A stretch of DNA of 64,000 nucleotides. Source: an uncultured Collinsella sp. Lineage in GTDB: Bacteria > Actinomycetota > Coriobacteriia > Coriobacteriales > Coriobacteriaceae. Numbering within the stretch: position 1 is the first letter of the stretch; every line of letters starts with the position of its first letter. Location: assembly GCA_958413895.1 (NCBI GenBank), contig CATYVQ010000001.1, forward strand, positions 136,572-200,571, written 5' to 3'. Position numbers and translations under genes: made by a program. Below, piece after piece: positions 35,742 to 44,543 of this stretch. The notes beneath the pieces are model-generated. The model was not told where the DNA came from. It made no database searches and worked only from the letters and a program-made list of their open reading frames with translations.

Positions 35742-36480
35742 CGTCATCGACTACATGCCGGGCGATACGCTGCTGCATCGCCTGAACCCCGTCGTCAAAC
35801 TGGGCCTCGCCGCTGCCATCATCGTCGGCATCTTCTTGTCCGACACCTACGTAGCACTGCTGGGCTTTTTGGCACTCACCCTTGCACTGGGTGCCTATGC
35901 CGGCGTCGTCGACCGTCTGTTCTCGCTGCTCAAGTTGCTGATTCCGCTCGCGCTTATCATGCTGGTGCTCCAGCTGGCCTTTATGCGCGATGGCAACGTG
36001 GTGTGGGGTTTTATCACCGACACGGGCCTCATCACAGGATCGAAGGCCTGCCTGCGCCTGCTGGGTGTGGCGTTACCACTCATCCTCATGCTCATGGTGA
36101 CCAAGCTCAACGACCTTGCCAACGCCTGCGTCGAGGTGCTGCACGTGCCGTATCGCTATGCCTTCACCTTTACCACGGCGCTGCGCTTTGTGCCGGTGTT
36201 TGGTCAGGAGATGAATGCCATCATGGAGGCGCAGACCGCACGCGGCGTCGAGTACGACACCAAGAACCCCATCAAGAAGCTTAAGCTCATGTTGCCACTG
36301 TGCGTGCCGCTGCTCATCTCAAGCGTGGGCAAGACCGATGCCACAGCCTTGGCGGCAGAACAGCGCGGCTTCTATCTGCGTACGCGCGCCAGCTCGTACA
36401 AGCGCTACCCCATCAAGGGCCTGGACATCGCCGTGCTCATCGTCAGCATCGCCCTCATCGCCATCGGCTTCCTGTTCTAG
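35734..36480 (+). CDS. ecfT: ECF transporter T component
   Basis: A 248-residue membrane protein with about five helices and the cytoplasmic AQTARGVEYDT stretch (the A-R-G coupling motif of EcfT) plus AEQRGFYLRTRA. It couples ATP hydrolysis to S-component toppling. The GTG at 35734 overlaps the ecfA stop by eight bases and has AAGGAG upstream; the longer frame from 35701 lacks a site. Confidence 0.9.
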   Translation: MVNVIDYMPGDTLLHRLNPVVKLGLAAAIIVGIFLSDTYVALLGFLALTLALGAYAGVVDRLFSLLKLLIPLALIMLVLQLAFMRDGNVVWGFITDTGLITGSKACLRLLGVALPLILMLMVTKLNDLANACVEVLHVPYRYAFTFTTALRFVPVFGQEMNAIMEAQTARGVEYDTKNPIKKLKLMLPLCVPLLISSVGKTDATALAAEQRGFYLRTRASSYKRYPIKGLDIAVLIVSIALIAIGFLF

Positions 36481-36508
36481 TTCACCACCGACAGCAACCG
36501 CCCAACGC

Positions 36509-36546
36509 AAAAGGCCTCGGCTCGCACCAAACGAGCCGAGGCCTTT
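36509..36546. terminator. Bidirectional terminator after ecfT
   Basis: Perfect 15-bp stem AAAGGCCTCGGCTCG/CGAGCCGAGGCCTTT with a 7-base loop; serves ecfT on the plus strand and possibly the racemase on the minus strand. Confidence 0.8.
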
Positions 36547-36569
36547 ACTGTTTCACCAGATAAAACCTA

Positions 36570-36594
36570 CCAAAATTAACCTGTCCCTTTTTGG
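36570..36594. repeat. Short CCTGTCCC-centred palindromic element
   Basis: CCAAAA...TTTTTGG ends around AACCTGTCCC. The centre matches the reverse complements of the elements at 51238 and 52452, suggesting a family of small dispersed elements. Confidence 0.4.
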
Positions 36595-36605
36595 CGGGTC
36601 GGAAG

Positions 36606-37352
36606 CTAGAGGCGGTAGGGGGCGCCGCTGCGGATGATGGATTCGCGCACCAGGACATCCATGGCGTCGAGGGTGATCTCGGGCATCTCTCGGTACTTTT
36701 GCAGCACCGAGAGCTCGGTGCAGGCCAGAATGACGCGGTCGCAGCCGCTACGGGCGAACTCCCACATCACGCGGTCGAACTTATCCATATCGGGCTCACG
36801 TCCGGCCTTCACATCATCGTAGATAAGCGACATCACATCGTTCTGACGTTTCTCGCTGGGATAGACGACCTCAACACCCGCAGCCTTACATTCGCGGCCG
36901 TAGACGCCCGCGCCCACGGTTCCGTCGGTGCCCATGATGCCAATCTTGTGCACCGGCTCGGCCGGCATACTCAGGTTGGGGTCGAACTCGCACTCCCCCA
37001 TCACCGCACCGGCCAGAGCATAGCGAACCGACTCGCGTGGCATGTGGATAATCGGCACTGTGGTAAACGACTGGATCTGGTCGTAGAAGTAGTGTGACGT
37101 GTTGCAGGGAATGGCAATGTGCGCACAGCCCAGCGACTCGAGTGCCTGGGCACACTCTTTCATGGTCGCCAGCAGCTTGGCATGCTCGCCGGTCTTAATG
37201 GCCAACGTGCGGTCGGGCATGGTCGACTTGGAGAGCACCACCATGTCGATATGTTCCTGATCGCAGGCAGCAGCCGTGTGGCGCACCACCTGGTCGTAGT
37301 AATACGACGTGGCCTCGGCGCCCATGCCGCCGATAACTCCCAGCTTTTCCAT
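36606..37352 (-). CDS. Aspartate/glutamate racemase family protein
   Basis: A 248-residue protein starting MEKLGVIGGMGAEATSYYY with the paired catalytic cysteines Cys83 (IPCNTSH) and Cys211 (LACTELS). Sequence style fits aspartate racemase more than MurI. It lies just downstream of an ATP-grasp gene of the D-aspartate ligase type on the same strand, so making D-Asp for the peptidoglycan bridge is a coherent inference. AAGGAGG precedes the start; a longer frame to 37436 has no site. Confidence 0.85.
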   Translation of the reverse strand: MEKLGVIGGMGAEATSYYYDQVVRHTAAACDQEHIDMVVLSKSTMPDRTLAIKTGEHAKLLATMKECAQALESLGCAHIAIPCNTSHYFYDQIQSFTTVPIIHMPRESVRYALAGAVMGECEFDPNLSMPAEPVHKIGIMGTDGTVGAGVYGRECKAAGVEVVYPSEKRQNDVMSLIYDDVKAGREPDMDKFDRVMWEFARSGCDRVILACTELSVLQKYREMPEITLDAMDVLVRESIIRSGAPYRL

Positions 37353-37436
37353 CGCCGCCTCCTTGGTGACGCTTGCGCAATTGCGCGTATCATACCCGCG
37401 CCCGCCCGATGCAAACCGGACGGGCGCCGCGCTCAT

Positions 37437-38693
37437 CTACTTGTAATACGTCTTGAACAGCTTGAAGTGGCGCAGCTTGGTGTGCCACATGCGCAGCCAG
37501 CGGTTAAAGACAAAGTCGCCCTTCATAAACGAAGGGTCGGCGCCCTTGCCTTCCTTGTCCAGGCGATGCACCTTAGCGCGCAGCTCGGGATCCTTGACGT
37601 ACTGGTCGACGACGCCCATGGGGACGACCATCCACAGGGCCTCGTCCTGAGCCGTCACAAACTCCGGCTCAAACGGGCGGTTGAACACATACTCGTCCAC
37701 CACATACTTGGCAACGTTAAAGCCACTGTTAGTGACATAGTAGTTGCTGCGGCCCTGGCGCGTGTTGAAATCGAAGAACTTAAACGAGCCGTCGCGCTCG
37801 TCGTACTTAACGTCAAAGTTGGAATAGCCCACAAAGTGAAGGTCCTCGAGCAACTTGCGCACGCCGCCCATGAGCTCGTCGTTGGGCTCGGTGATGATAC
37901 AGGCATGGTTGCCGACACCGTGGGGCTGATGCTCCTCGAGCAGCACATGGCCCAGGCACATCATGCGCACCTTGCCGTTGCGGTCGGAATAGCTGGTGAG
38001 CACGCGCATGTACTCATCGTTGCCGGGCACGCGGTCCTGCAAGATCAGATCGTCGGTGTAGCCGCTGGCATACGAATCGCGAATGACCTGTTCCAGCTCG
38101 GCGCGGTCGGCAATCTCATAGGCCTTCTTCTGGCCCTCAAACTCGTGCTGCCACCACATGATGCCGTCAGAAGGCTTCAGAATCATCGGGTAAGGAAAAT
38201 CGATCTGGTCGAGCACTTCGGCAGGCGCCTCACCCTGGGCATTGAGCATCGCCTTGGTAAAGGTAAACGTGTGCGGATAGGGCACGCCATGTTTCTCGCA
38301 CAGCTCGTAGAAGATCTCCTTCTTCTGGCACTGCTCAAGCATGCTATAGGGAGCGTAAGGCGCGACGATGTTATCCGCCAACTCATGGGCATCCTTGGCC
38401 TGAGCCACGAGGGCAACATAGTTGTCGCCACAGCCCACAAGGACAATCGTCTTGTCGGCATGCGCTTGGGCAATGCCGTTGACGGTTTTGAGCATCACGG
38501 GCATGGTGTCGATATCCACGTTGGGCGTGTAGTCGATAATCTGGCTGCGGTACGCGGGACCCGTCTGGTACTTGCCAAAGACCAGACTCTTGACCTGGTA
38601 CTCCTCGTAGAAGGCGCGCGCCACCGAATAGGCGTTGATGTCGCCACCGAGCAGCACGGGAATGAACTCGCGCTCTGTAAATTGCAATGCCAT
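37437..38693 (-). CDS. ATP-grasp ligase, D-aspartate ligase-like
   Basis: A 418-residue ATP-grasp protein. The N-terminus (FIPVLLGGDINAYSVARAFY, GKYQTGP) and CGDNYVALV, then the ATP-grasp FPYPMILKPSDG and FFDFNTRQGRSNYYV, follow the layout of D-aspartate ligases that add D-Asp to the lysine or ornithine of peptidoglycan precursors. Assignment to that exact activity is inference, strengthened by the aspartate racemase gene 84 bp downstream. AGGAAG precedes ATG. Confidence 0.7.
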   Translation of the reverse strand: MALQFTEREFIPVLLGGDINAYSVARAFYEEYQVKSLVFGKYQTGPAYRSQIIDYTPNVDIDTMPVMLKTVNGIAQAHADKTIVLVGCGDNYVALVAQAKDAHELADNIVAPYAPYSMLEQCQKKEIFYELCEKHGVPYPHTFTFTKAMLNAQGEAPAEVLDQIDFPYPMILKPSDGIMWWQHEFEGQKKAYEIADRAELEQVIRDSYASGYTDDLILQDRVPGNDEYMRVLTSYSDRNGKVRMMCLGHVLLEEHQPHGVGNHACIITEPNDELMGGVRKLLEDLHFVGYSNFDVKYDERDGSFKFFDFNTRQGRSNYYVTNSGFNVAKYVVDEYVFNRPFEPEFVTAQDEALWMVVPMGVVDQYVKDPELRAKVHRLDKEGKGADPSFMKGDFVFNRWLRMWHTKLRHFKLFKTYYK

Positions 38694-38913
38694 GGAAACT
38701 TCCTATCATGAACTGCCCACACAACGGGCGGTCTTTGCGCAACTGATTTATTCTAGCGTGCCAAGCCGCCGGCGCCCAAAGCTCCACCGTATCTATGGCA
38801 ATCGACGCAATCGTCCAGCACGAAGGCGGCGCTCACCGTTGTATGACAATGGGCAATGAACCTACCATTGTTGTAGGATTCAACATGTTGCCCGCCCCGT
38901 CGAAAGGTGCACC

Positions 38914-39546
38914 GTGCCCCAGGCTCATCCGATCAACAACCCCATCATTGACGCCGCCGAGCGCGAACTTGCGGATCGTGCCCGGACGGCAGCTCCCCTA
39001 CGCACCGCAAACGATGCTTACAACGGGCCTGCTCGTATCGTCTCAATCAACACGTCGGAGCACAAAGGCACTCGCAAGTCGCCCGTCGCCGATGGACGCG
39101 ACACCGTCATCGAGCAATTTGGCCTCGCTACCGATGCGCACGCCGGACATTGGCACCGCCAGGTCTCTTTTTTAGCCGCGGAGTCCATCCAGACGGCGCA
39201 GGCACGCGGGCTCGACGTACACGAGGGTGACTTTGGAGAGAACTTCACAACCCGGGGCATCAACCTGCTCTCGCTCCCCTTGGGCACGCAGCTCAAGCTT
39301 GGCAGCGAGGTGCTCGTCGAAATCAGCCAAATCGGCAAGGTCTGCCACACACGCTGTGCTATCTACTATCTCGCTGGCGACTGCATCTTTCCGCACGAGG
39401 GCATTTTTGGCGTGGTACTAAAGGGCGGAGAGGTCCATATCGGCGACGATATCCAGGTAGTCAAACTCGGCGACGGCACCTGTTCGTTCACCCCTGCCGA
39501 AGCCCTCGAAGAGATTGAGCAGGCTCGTCAGGAGGGCGCGCTGTAG
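38914..39546 (+). CDS. MOSC domain protein
   Basis: A 210-residue protein. The MOSC domain signature GDFGENFTTRGINLLSLPLG and the cysteine in KVCHTRCAIY are clear. Such proteins are linked to molybdenum-cofactor sulfur transfer or to metal-sulfur delivery; the function here is not defined. The start is GTG at 38914 with GAAAGG upstream. No other molybdenum genes are in the window. Confidence 0.85.
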   Translation: MPQAHPINNPIIDAAERELADRARTAAPLRTANDAYNGPARIVSINTSEHKGTRKSPVADGRDTVIEQFGLATDAHAGHWHRQVSFLAAESIQTAQARGLDVHEGDFGENFTTRGINLLSLPLGTQLKLGSEVLVEISQIGKVCHTRCAIYYLAGDCIFPHEGIFGVVLKGGEVHIGDDIQVVKLGDGTCSFTPAEALEEIEQARQEGAL

Positions 39547-39673
39547 CTGTAAAACCCCACGTTGAGATAGCTTTTACAGCCCTAAACTCCTCTCAAACAG
39601 GCCCCCGTAACGTTAAAGTTGAACTCTATGGTTTCTCAACAATTCATCATAACTGCAGGTCAAAGCCAAAGCC

Positions 39674-39688
39674 TCAAGTTCAACTTGA
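39674..39688. promoter_or_regulatory. Operator-like palindrome TCAAGTT-C-AACTTGA
   Basis: A perfect 7-bp inverted repeat 93 bp before the secreted-protein start, with related half-sites nearby (AAAGTTGAAC near 39614, TTCAAGTTGAGG at 39708). Probably a repressor or activator site for the next gene; no clear promoter hexamers were found. Confidence 0.45.
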
Positions 39689-39780
39689 CCCTTTGGAACC
39701 TTTAAGGTTCAAGTTGAGGTCGAACGCAGTAGTAGAATACCGTTCGAACCATAACCTACGATTGATTGCAGAGGGACTGG

Positions 39781-40914
39781 ATGCAGCATTCGAATCATCG
39801 CACCGCAGCGCTCATTGCGTCGAAGCCGGCTCGTATCATCACGAGTGCCGCGCTCGCCGTTGCGCTGACGGCCACGCCGATGCTCTCCCCCGTTGCGGCG
39901 TATGCCGTCTCGCAGGCAACGCAGGACCAGCTTTCCGCAGCCCAGCAGAAGATCGAAGCCGCCACGAGCGCCTACAACGACGCCCGCACCAAACTCGATG
40001 ACCTGCAAAAGCAGATTGACTCCAATGAGGCAAGCATCGAGGAAATCGAGGCTAAGCTTCCCGAGCAGCAGGCCAAGGCAAGCTCCGCCATGCGCGATCT
40101 GTACAAGTATCAGAAGGGCACCAATCCCATCGTGAGCTTCCTGGTCAACGCGCAGAGCCTGGGTGAGTTCATCACGACCTGCAAATACACCAACCAGATC
40201 ACGAGCTCGAGCGTCGACGAGATCGAAGAGCTCAATAACATGCAAACCGAACTCGAGCAGAACAAGGCTGAGCTCCAGCAGGCCAAGTCTCAGCTTGAGG
40301 CTGAGCAGAAAAACGCCGAGGATGCGCTGGCGCAGGCCCAGCAGCTCCGCAGCGAGGCACAGGCAAAAGCCGAGCAGGAAAATGCCGCCGAGCTTGCCAA
40401 GCTTGAGGCCGATAAGGCCGCTGCCGCCGAGAAGCTCTCGGGCGAGGGCGTAAGCGGCAGCAATTCCAGCAGCCAGGCCAACAACGCCAACACCACCATC
40501 GACACCACGCCGAACAACTCGAACAGCGGCAACTCCGATTACGACTCGTTCATTAATGAGTGGACGAGCCGCATCGACAACTACCTTGCCGGCTCCCCCA
40601 TGGCAGGCCAGGGCTATAACTTTGCCGTTGCCGCCTGGAACACCGGCGTCGACCCTCGCTGGTCCCCCGCCATCGCCTGCATCGAGAGCACCAAGGGTGC
40701 TTATTGCGCCAATTCTTACAACGCCTGGGGATGGAGCGCCCGTGGCGGCGGTTGGCGCAGCTTTGGCAGCTGGAGCGAGGGCATCTCCGCTCACGTTGCC
40801 TATCTGGGCGCCAACTACGGCTCCACCCTTACCCCGGCAGCGGCCAAAAAGTACTGCCCGCCCACGTGGCAGGACTGGTACAACAAAGTCGCCGCTCAGA
40901 TGAACCGCATCTAA
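39781..40914 (+). CDS. Secreted coiled-coil protein with C-terminal glucosaminidase-like domain
   Basis: A 377-residue protein. A signal peptide ends near AAYAVSQ; residues about 45-220 are a long coiled coil rich in Gln, Glu and Ala, like the N-terminal parts of PcsB/EnvC-type cell-wall hydrolase regulators. A Ser/Asn linker leads to a C-terminal lysozyme-like domain (NTGVDPRWSPAIACIESTKG, NAWGWS, SEGISAHVAYLG) resembling mannosyl-glycoprotein endo-beta-N-acetylglucosaminidases. It probably cuts or binds peptidoglycan at division. The start at 39781 follows GAGGGA. Confidence 0.8.
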   Translation: MQHSNHRTAALIASKPARIITSAALAVALTATPMLSPVAAYAVSQATQDQLSAAQQKIEAATSAYNDARTKLDDLQKQIDSNEASIEEIEAKLPEQQAKASSAMRDLYKYQKGTNPIVSFLVNAQSLGEFITTCKYTNQITSSSVDEIEELNNMQTELEQNKAELQQAKSQLEAEQKNAEDALAQAQQLRSEAQAKAEQENAAELAKLEADKAAAAEKLSGEGVSGSNSSSQANNANTTIDTTPNNSNSGNSDYDSFINEWTSRIDNYLAGSPMAGQGYNFAVAAWNTGVDPRWSPAIACIESTKGAYCANSYNAWGWSARGGGWRSFGSWSEGISAHVAYLGANYGSTLTPAAAKKYCPPTWQDWYNKVAAQMNRI

Positions 40915-40925
40915 GTGCAACTGCA

Positions 40926-40949
40926 AAGGGCCCCAATGGGGCCCTTTTT
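40926..40949 (+). terminator. Terminator of the secreted coiled-coil gene
   Basis: Perfect 9-bp stem AAGGGCCCC/GGGGCCCTT, loop AAT, then TTTTC. The kinase gene ends four bases further on from the other strand. Confidence 0.85.
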
Positions 40950-40952
40950 CTT

Positions 40953-42332
40953 TTAGGTAGCGGAGGTATCGACGACGCCGGTCGCATTGGCAACCGCGAC
41001 TATGACGATTATGCATAGGAGCAGCACACCCAATGCCTTGAGCCAGAGTTTCGCGAGCTTCTTGCCGCGATAGCTGTCGAGCAATGCGAATCGCCGACGA
41101 AGACGGCGCTTATCGAGCAGCGCAAAATGCATAAGCACCATAAGGCCATCGACAAAGAAAAAATACTCGATTATGAGAAGCCACGTCGGGTAGCTTTGGT
41201 TTGCTCCGGTGGGATGAAAGACGGCAAAGTGGCTACCGGCAAAGAACACAAGCAACGAGAAGCAGACGAGCGTATTCCAAATGCGCCCCAGAGACTCCGG
41301 AACGCGAGAGAGCAGACCGCATGTAGCGGAGGCGGCAGGGCCAGGAAGCCCTGCGGATTTCTGGAGCCCTTGGGGCGTCAACACCGTCTCCGAGGCCGGA
41401 GTACGGACAGGCGCAGGCGCAGAAGGCCGCACGGGGCGACTCAGATCGTATGCTGCGTGCGTCGCCCGTCCCAACGCTTCCGCACTCGCAAAACGCTTGG
41501 CCGGGTCGAGCGCCATCGACATGCAGACGGCATCGGCAAGTGGAGCGGGAATGCCGCGCGCCTCGCATTGCTCGCGCATGTCGAGCCCTGGTTTAGGGTC
41601 GACTCCCGTCAAGCAGAAGAACAACAGGGCGCCAAGTGCGTAGACATCGCTGCGCACACTCGTCTGCCCAAACCCATACTGCTCGGGCGGCGCATAGGGT
41701 CGCGTGCCAAACTTGACGGTGTCGGCATCGGCGCCATCGCGCCATACGCGGGCGATCCCCAAGTCGATAATCACCAGCGATGAAAATGTCAAGCCGTCAT
41801 CAGGCGTATAGTTGGCACCTGTCACGATGATATTCGACGGCTTGAGGTCGCGATGGATCACCGGCGCCGACGTCTCCCCCGCTATTGCAAAACCGGCGTG
41901 GAGCTCGCCCACGGCATCGCATAGGGCAGGATACAATTCACGCGCATAATCGGGGGTGGCTCCCAGACGGTCCACCAGCGCCCCGAGCGTCTCCCCTTCG
42001 ATGTATTCCATAACCACGTTGAGCTCGTCGCCCACACGACGACAATCGACGATTCTGGGCAGGTGCTCAAAACGCCTGCCTGCCCGCTGAGCGGCAAACA
42101 GGCGCTCGTATGCCCCGCCGATTTGAGCCGAAGCATCGATGCGTTTACGGACAAAGGGGCCGAGCGAACCACCGCCGGTTCCTTCAAAGTACACGAGCTC
42201 GGTTGTTTCAACGGACGAGTGCTTAAGTACACGCTCCACACGATAGCTGTCGTCGCGATCGAGCGACGCCAGGTGCTCGGCAAGCGCTGCGGTCAGCTCG
42301 TCATCGGAATATGTTGGGGTCTGAGTATCCAT
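40953..42332 (-). CDS. Membrane-bound Ser/Thr protein kinase
   Basis: A 459-residue protein. The Hanks-type kinase domain occupies roughly residues 30-290: MEYIEGETLG hinge, catalytic HRDLKPSN, metal-binding DLG (in place of DFG) in IIDLGIAR, and APPEQ. A proline-rich linker follows, then three membrane helices and a basic tail, so the kinase domain is cytosolic. No extracellular sensor domain is present. ATGs at 42341 and 42344 are alternatives; 42332 follows GGAAG. The HTH gene upstream is probably co-transcribed. Confidence 0.88.
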   Translation of the reverse strand: MDTQTPTYSDDELTAALAEHLASLDRDDSYRVERVLKHSSVETTELVYFEGTGGGSLGPFVRKRIDASAQIGGAYERLFAAQRAGRRFEHLPRIVDCRRVGDELNVVMEYIEGETLGALVDRLGATPDYARELYPALCDAVGELHAGFAIAGETSAPVIHRDLKPSNIIVTGANYTPDDGLTFSSLVIIDLGIARVWRDGADADTVKFGTRPYAPPEQYGFGQTSVRSDVYALGALLFFCLTGVDPKPGLDMREQCEARGIPAPLADAVCMSMALDPAKRFASAEALGRATHAAYDLSRPVRPSAPAPVRTPASETVLTPQGLQKSAGLPGPAASATCGLLSRVPESLGRIWNTLVCFSLLVFFAGSHFAVFHPTGANQSYPTWLLIIEYFFFVDGLMVLMHFALLDKRRLRRRFALLDSYRGKKLAKLWLKALGVLLLCIIVIVAVANATGVVDTSAT

Positions 42333-42430
42333 AGCTTCCATCATAGCGCAGGGCGCAGACACCCCATGGCATCTGCGCCCCGTTCGCTTGCATCGTTGTT
42401 CGGCAGCTCCACCGGCTCAGATATCAGCCG

Positions 42431-42853
42431 CTAACTCACCGTCTCCTCGCCAAAGCGATACAGCTCCTCGTTGACCTTTTGGAGGCTGCACCCGCGATCG
42501 ATGCAAAAGATGATAATCGCGTCGCGGCGGTCCTTGCAGTTAAGGACGCTTACCCCGGCAGCCGTCAGCGCACGGTTAGTCTCTTTGAGCGTCAGCGCCA
42601 TCGCAAAGGCAATCTGCAGCACCTTATTGCGGCTCGGATGCCGCGCACCGGTAAAGATCTGATAGCCAAACGTCTCGTTGAGATCGGCCATACGAACCAC
42701 GCGCGAGCGCTCCAAGCCCTTTTCCTGCAGTAGCTGCTTCAGATAGTCCGAAAGCGACGGGGCGGCAAAGTCGTGTTCTTTGATATAGCCATCGATGTTT
42801 GGCGCGTCGAGAAGCTCATTGAGTAACTCGTCAGTCAGCTTTTTATCGGGCAT
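42431..42853 (-). CDS. Helix-turn-helix protein paired with the kinase
   Basis: A 140-residue protein. The central part (SLSDYLKQLLQEKGLERSRV, FTGARHPSRNKVLQIAFAM) has the look of an Xre-type helix-turn-helix in which the recognition region is degenerate. It lies 98 bp upstream of the Ser/Thr kinase on the same strand with a good GGAGGTGAGG site. Such small HTH-kinase pairs recur in Coriobacteriia to my knowledge; the protein may be a kinase substrate. Confidence 0.7.
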   Translation of the reverse strand: MPDKKLTDELLNELLDAPNIDGYIKEHDFAAPSLSDYLKQLLQEKGLERSRVVRMADLNETFGYQIFTGARHPSRNKVLQIAFAMALTLKETNRALTAAGVSVLNCKDRRDAIIIFCIDRGCSLQKVNEELYRFGEETVS

Positions 42854-42885
42854 ACGACCTCACCTCCCCCAGCGCATGCAACATG

Positions 42886-43329
42886 CTAGAAACCGCTCAC
42901 ATCCGAGCGCTCCCAACTGGCGACCTGATCGGGAGACACCGTACCCAGCGCCTCGAACTTCCAGGAGCCGCCCGCCTTCAGATGATTGGTGTTTGCAAGA
43001 GCCGTTCCAACCTGGTTGCCGTCAGCATCATACAGAACATACTCAATCTGAATGTAGCTCTTTTCCTTGTCCGTGTTATTGGTCAGCGTGCCCGTGATCT
43101 TATAAGTAAACTGATTGGAAGTGTCTTCAGCCTCGTCAGCAATGGTATACGGCTCTTGCGGTTCTTTTTGCTCCTCAGCCTGCTGTGTCGTCTCGGCAGG
43201 TTTTGCCGAATCGCTCGCAGACGAATCGGTTGAGTTGCTGCCCATGGAGCCCACGGCACCGACAATAACCAGCACCACGATGACGCCTAGGACAATCTTG
43301 CCGATCGGCTTCTTTCCCTCTTTTGCCAT
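42886..43329 (-). CDS. FxLYD-domain membrane-anchored protein
   Basis: A 147-residue protein: basic start MAKEGKKPIGK, one membrane helix, a Ser/Asp/Glu-rich linker, then an FxLYD-like domain (ITGTLTNNTDKEKSYIQIEY and VLYDADGNQVGTALANT). The domain faces outside the membrane. Function unknown. Its ribosome site AGGAAGGA lies inside a 14-bp inverted repeat (43335-43388), which may control translation. Confidence 0.75.
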   Translation of the reverse strand: MAKEGKKPIGKIVLGVIVVLVIVGAVGSMGSNSTDSSASDSAKPAETTQQAEEQKEPQEPYTIADEAEDTSNQFTYKITGTLTNNTDKEKSYIQIEYVLYDADGNQVGTALANTNHLKAGGSWKFEALGTVSPDQVASWERSDVSGF

Positions 43330-43334
43330 TATGC

Positions 43335-43393
43335 ATCCTTCCTACGATCCGGCTACCGTGCCGGCACACAGCACATCGTAGGAAGGATTATAC
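43335..43393 (-). promoter_or_regulatory. Inverted repeat covering the ribosome site of the FxLYD gene
   Basis: Perfect 14-bp arms ATCCTTCCTACGAT (43335-43348) and ATCGTAGGAAGGAT (43375-43388) enclose a smaller CCGGC/GCCGG stem. The proximal arm contains the ribosome site. A TATAAT (minus strand, 43388-43393) abuts the distal arm, so a transcript from it would retain only about half of the stem; alternatively the repeat is a DNA operator. Confidence 0.6.
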
Positions 43394-43493
43394 TTGAATT
43401 CATTAGCTGAGAGCTAAGGTTGCGGTAAACGGCCAATGCGGTTATCCAAACGCCGAGCAAACGCACTTTGCGCGACCGTCTGCTGGCAGCGCA

Positions 43494-43817
43494 TCAACCC
43501 ACCGTGACGGATTCCCCAGTAAAGGCACTGATCATCAACAGGACAAAGAACACCAGGTAGCTGACACTCAGCGGGTACGCAATAATCAGGAAGACGACCC
43601 AGCCGACATTGGTTTTACCGTCGGCACGGCGTTGCTCGCGATTGCGGCAGAGCCAAATCGTCACGCCAATAGCCACAATCAACAGCACGAGTGCCGCTGC
43701 TGCCAACCCGGCAAGCGCAAACATCACGCCAATGCTCACAGCGATGACCGGAAGCAGCAGCAAACCGCACCCGCATCCACCCGGACTATATACGGCAGAC
43801 TGTCGGCGTCGCCTCAT
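43494..43817 (-). CDS. Small membrane protein of unknown function
   Basis: A 107-residue protein with a basic, glycine- and cysteine-containing start (MRRRRQSAVYSPGGCGCG) and three hydrophobic segments. I do not recognise the family. The start at 43817 was preferred to 43847 because the longer version overlaps the antitoxin stop and has no site. It is downstream of higA on the same strand. Confidence 0.55.
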   Translation of the reverse strand: MRRRRQSAVYSPGGCGCGLLLLPVIAVSIGVMFALAGLAAAALVLLIVAIGVTIWLCRNREQRRADGKTNVGWVVFLIIAYPLSVSYLVFFVLLMISAFTGESVTVG

Positions 43818-43846
43818 CGCCGCGCCACCCCCATCATCTTTGAGCA

Positions 43847-44188
43847 CTACAGTGCGATGGCCTGCTGAACAGGAACGATCTTGTCGAGTTCCGGTTCGAT
43901 CCGCCTTTTCTCGGCCTCAAGGTCAAACGCCACCTGAGCGCGCAGCCAATAACCATCCGTCAGGCCAAAATAACGGCAAAGACGGAGGTCGGTGTCGGCC
44001 GTCACGCGACGTTTTCCCAAGACAATCTGCCCGATACGCTGAGCCGGAATCCCAGTCTCTTTCGCAAGGCGATATTGAGAAATGCCCATGGGAACAAGAA
44101 ACTCCTCTTTGAGAAGCTCACCAGGAGTCACCGGCGACAGCAAATCGGCCGAAGTCTCATCACTTGTGATAATCGACGATTTCGACAT
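43847..44188 (-). CDS. higA: HigA-type antitoxin
   Basis: A 113-residue Xre-family protein with the HigA signature HTH: TPGELLKEEFLVPMGISQYR, AQRIGQIVLGKRRVTADTDL. It would neutralise the toxin and repress the operon. Its start at 44188 lies inside the end of higB (29-bp overlap), toxin first, the usual HigBA order. Confidence 0.9.
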   Translation of the reverse strand: MSKSSIITSDETSADLLSPVTPGELLKEEFLVPMGISQYRLAKETGIPAQRIGQIVLGKRRVTADTDLRLCRYFGLTDGYWLRAQVAFDLEAEKRRIEPELDKIVPVQQAIAL

Positions 44189-44441
44189 TCCAAGCCATCT
44201 CCTGTCTCCACTCAAAACAGACCCGATAGCGCTCGTTAACACGGATGCTATATTGACCGGCACGATCGCCCTTCAAAGCTTCCAGGCGGTTGCCCGGCGG
44301 AACGCGAAGATCATCAAGCGAAGCACAAACCTGTAGTTGGCGAATCTTCCTCAACGCAACACGCTCAAAGGGCACGAACCTCCTGACCCGCACACCCATG
44401 GCAAAGCGTTCGGTATCCTCATCTTTATACGATGCAATCAT
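44160..44441 (-). CDS. higB: HigB/RelE-type toxin
   Basis: A 93-residue protein of the plasmid-maintenance killer family. The stretches GNRLEALKGDRAGQYSIRVN and YRVCFEW are typical of ribosome-dependent mRNA interferases with the RelE fold. The upstream region carries TATAAT on the minus strand and several AACGT/ACGTT half-sites (44445-44520), likely the autoregulatory operator. Confidence 0.88.
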   Translation of the reverse strand: MIASYKDEDTERFAMGVRVRRFVPFERVALRKIRQLQVCASLDDLRVPPGNRLEALKGDRAGQYSIRVNERYRVCFEWRQEMAWNVEIVDYHK

Positions 44442-44543
44442 AGTATCGCCTTACGTTAGTAACGTCAAACGTTTCTATAGACTTACATCTCTATTATATC
44501 GTACGTTTGTTCGTGTCTTCTAGAACAAATAGTCCTTCACGCC

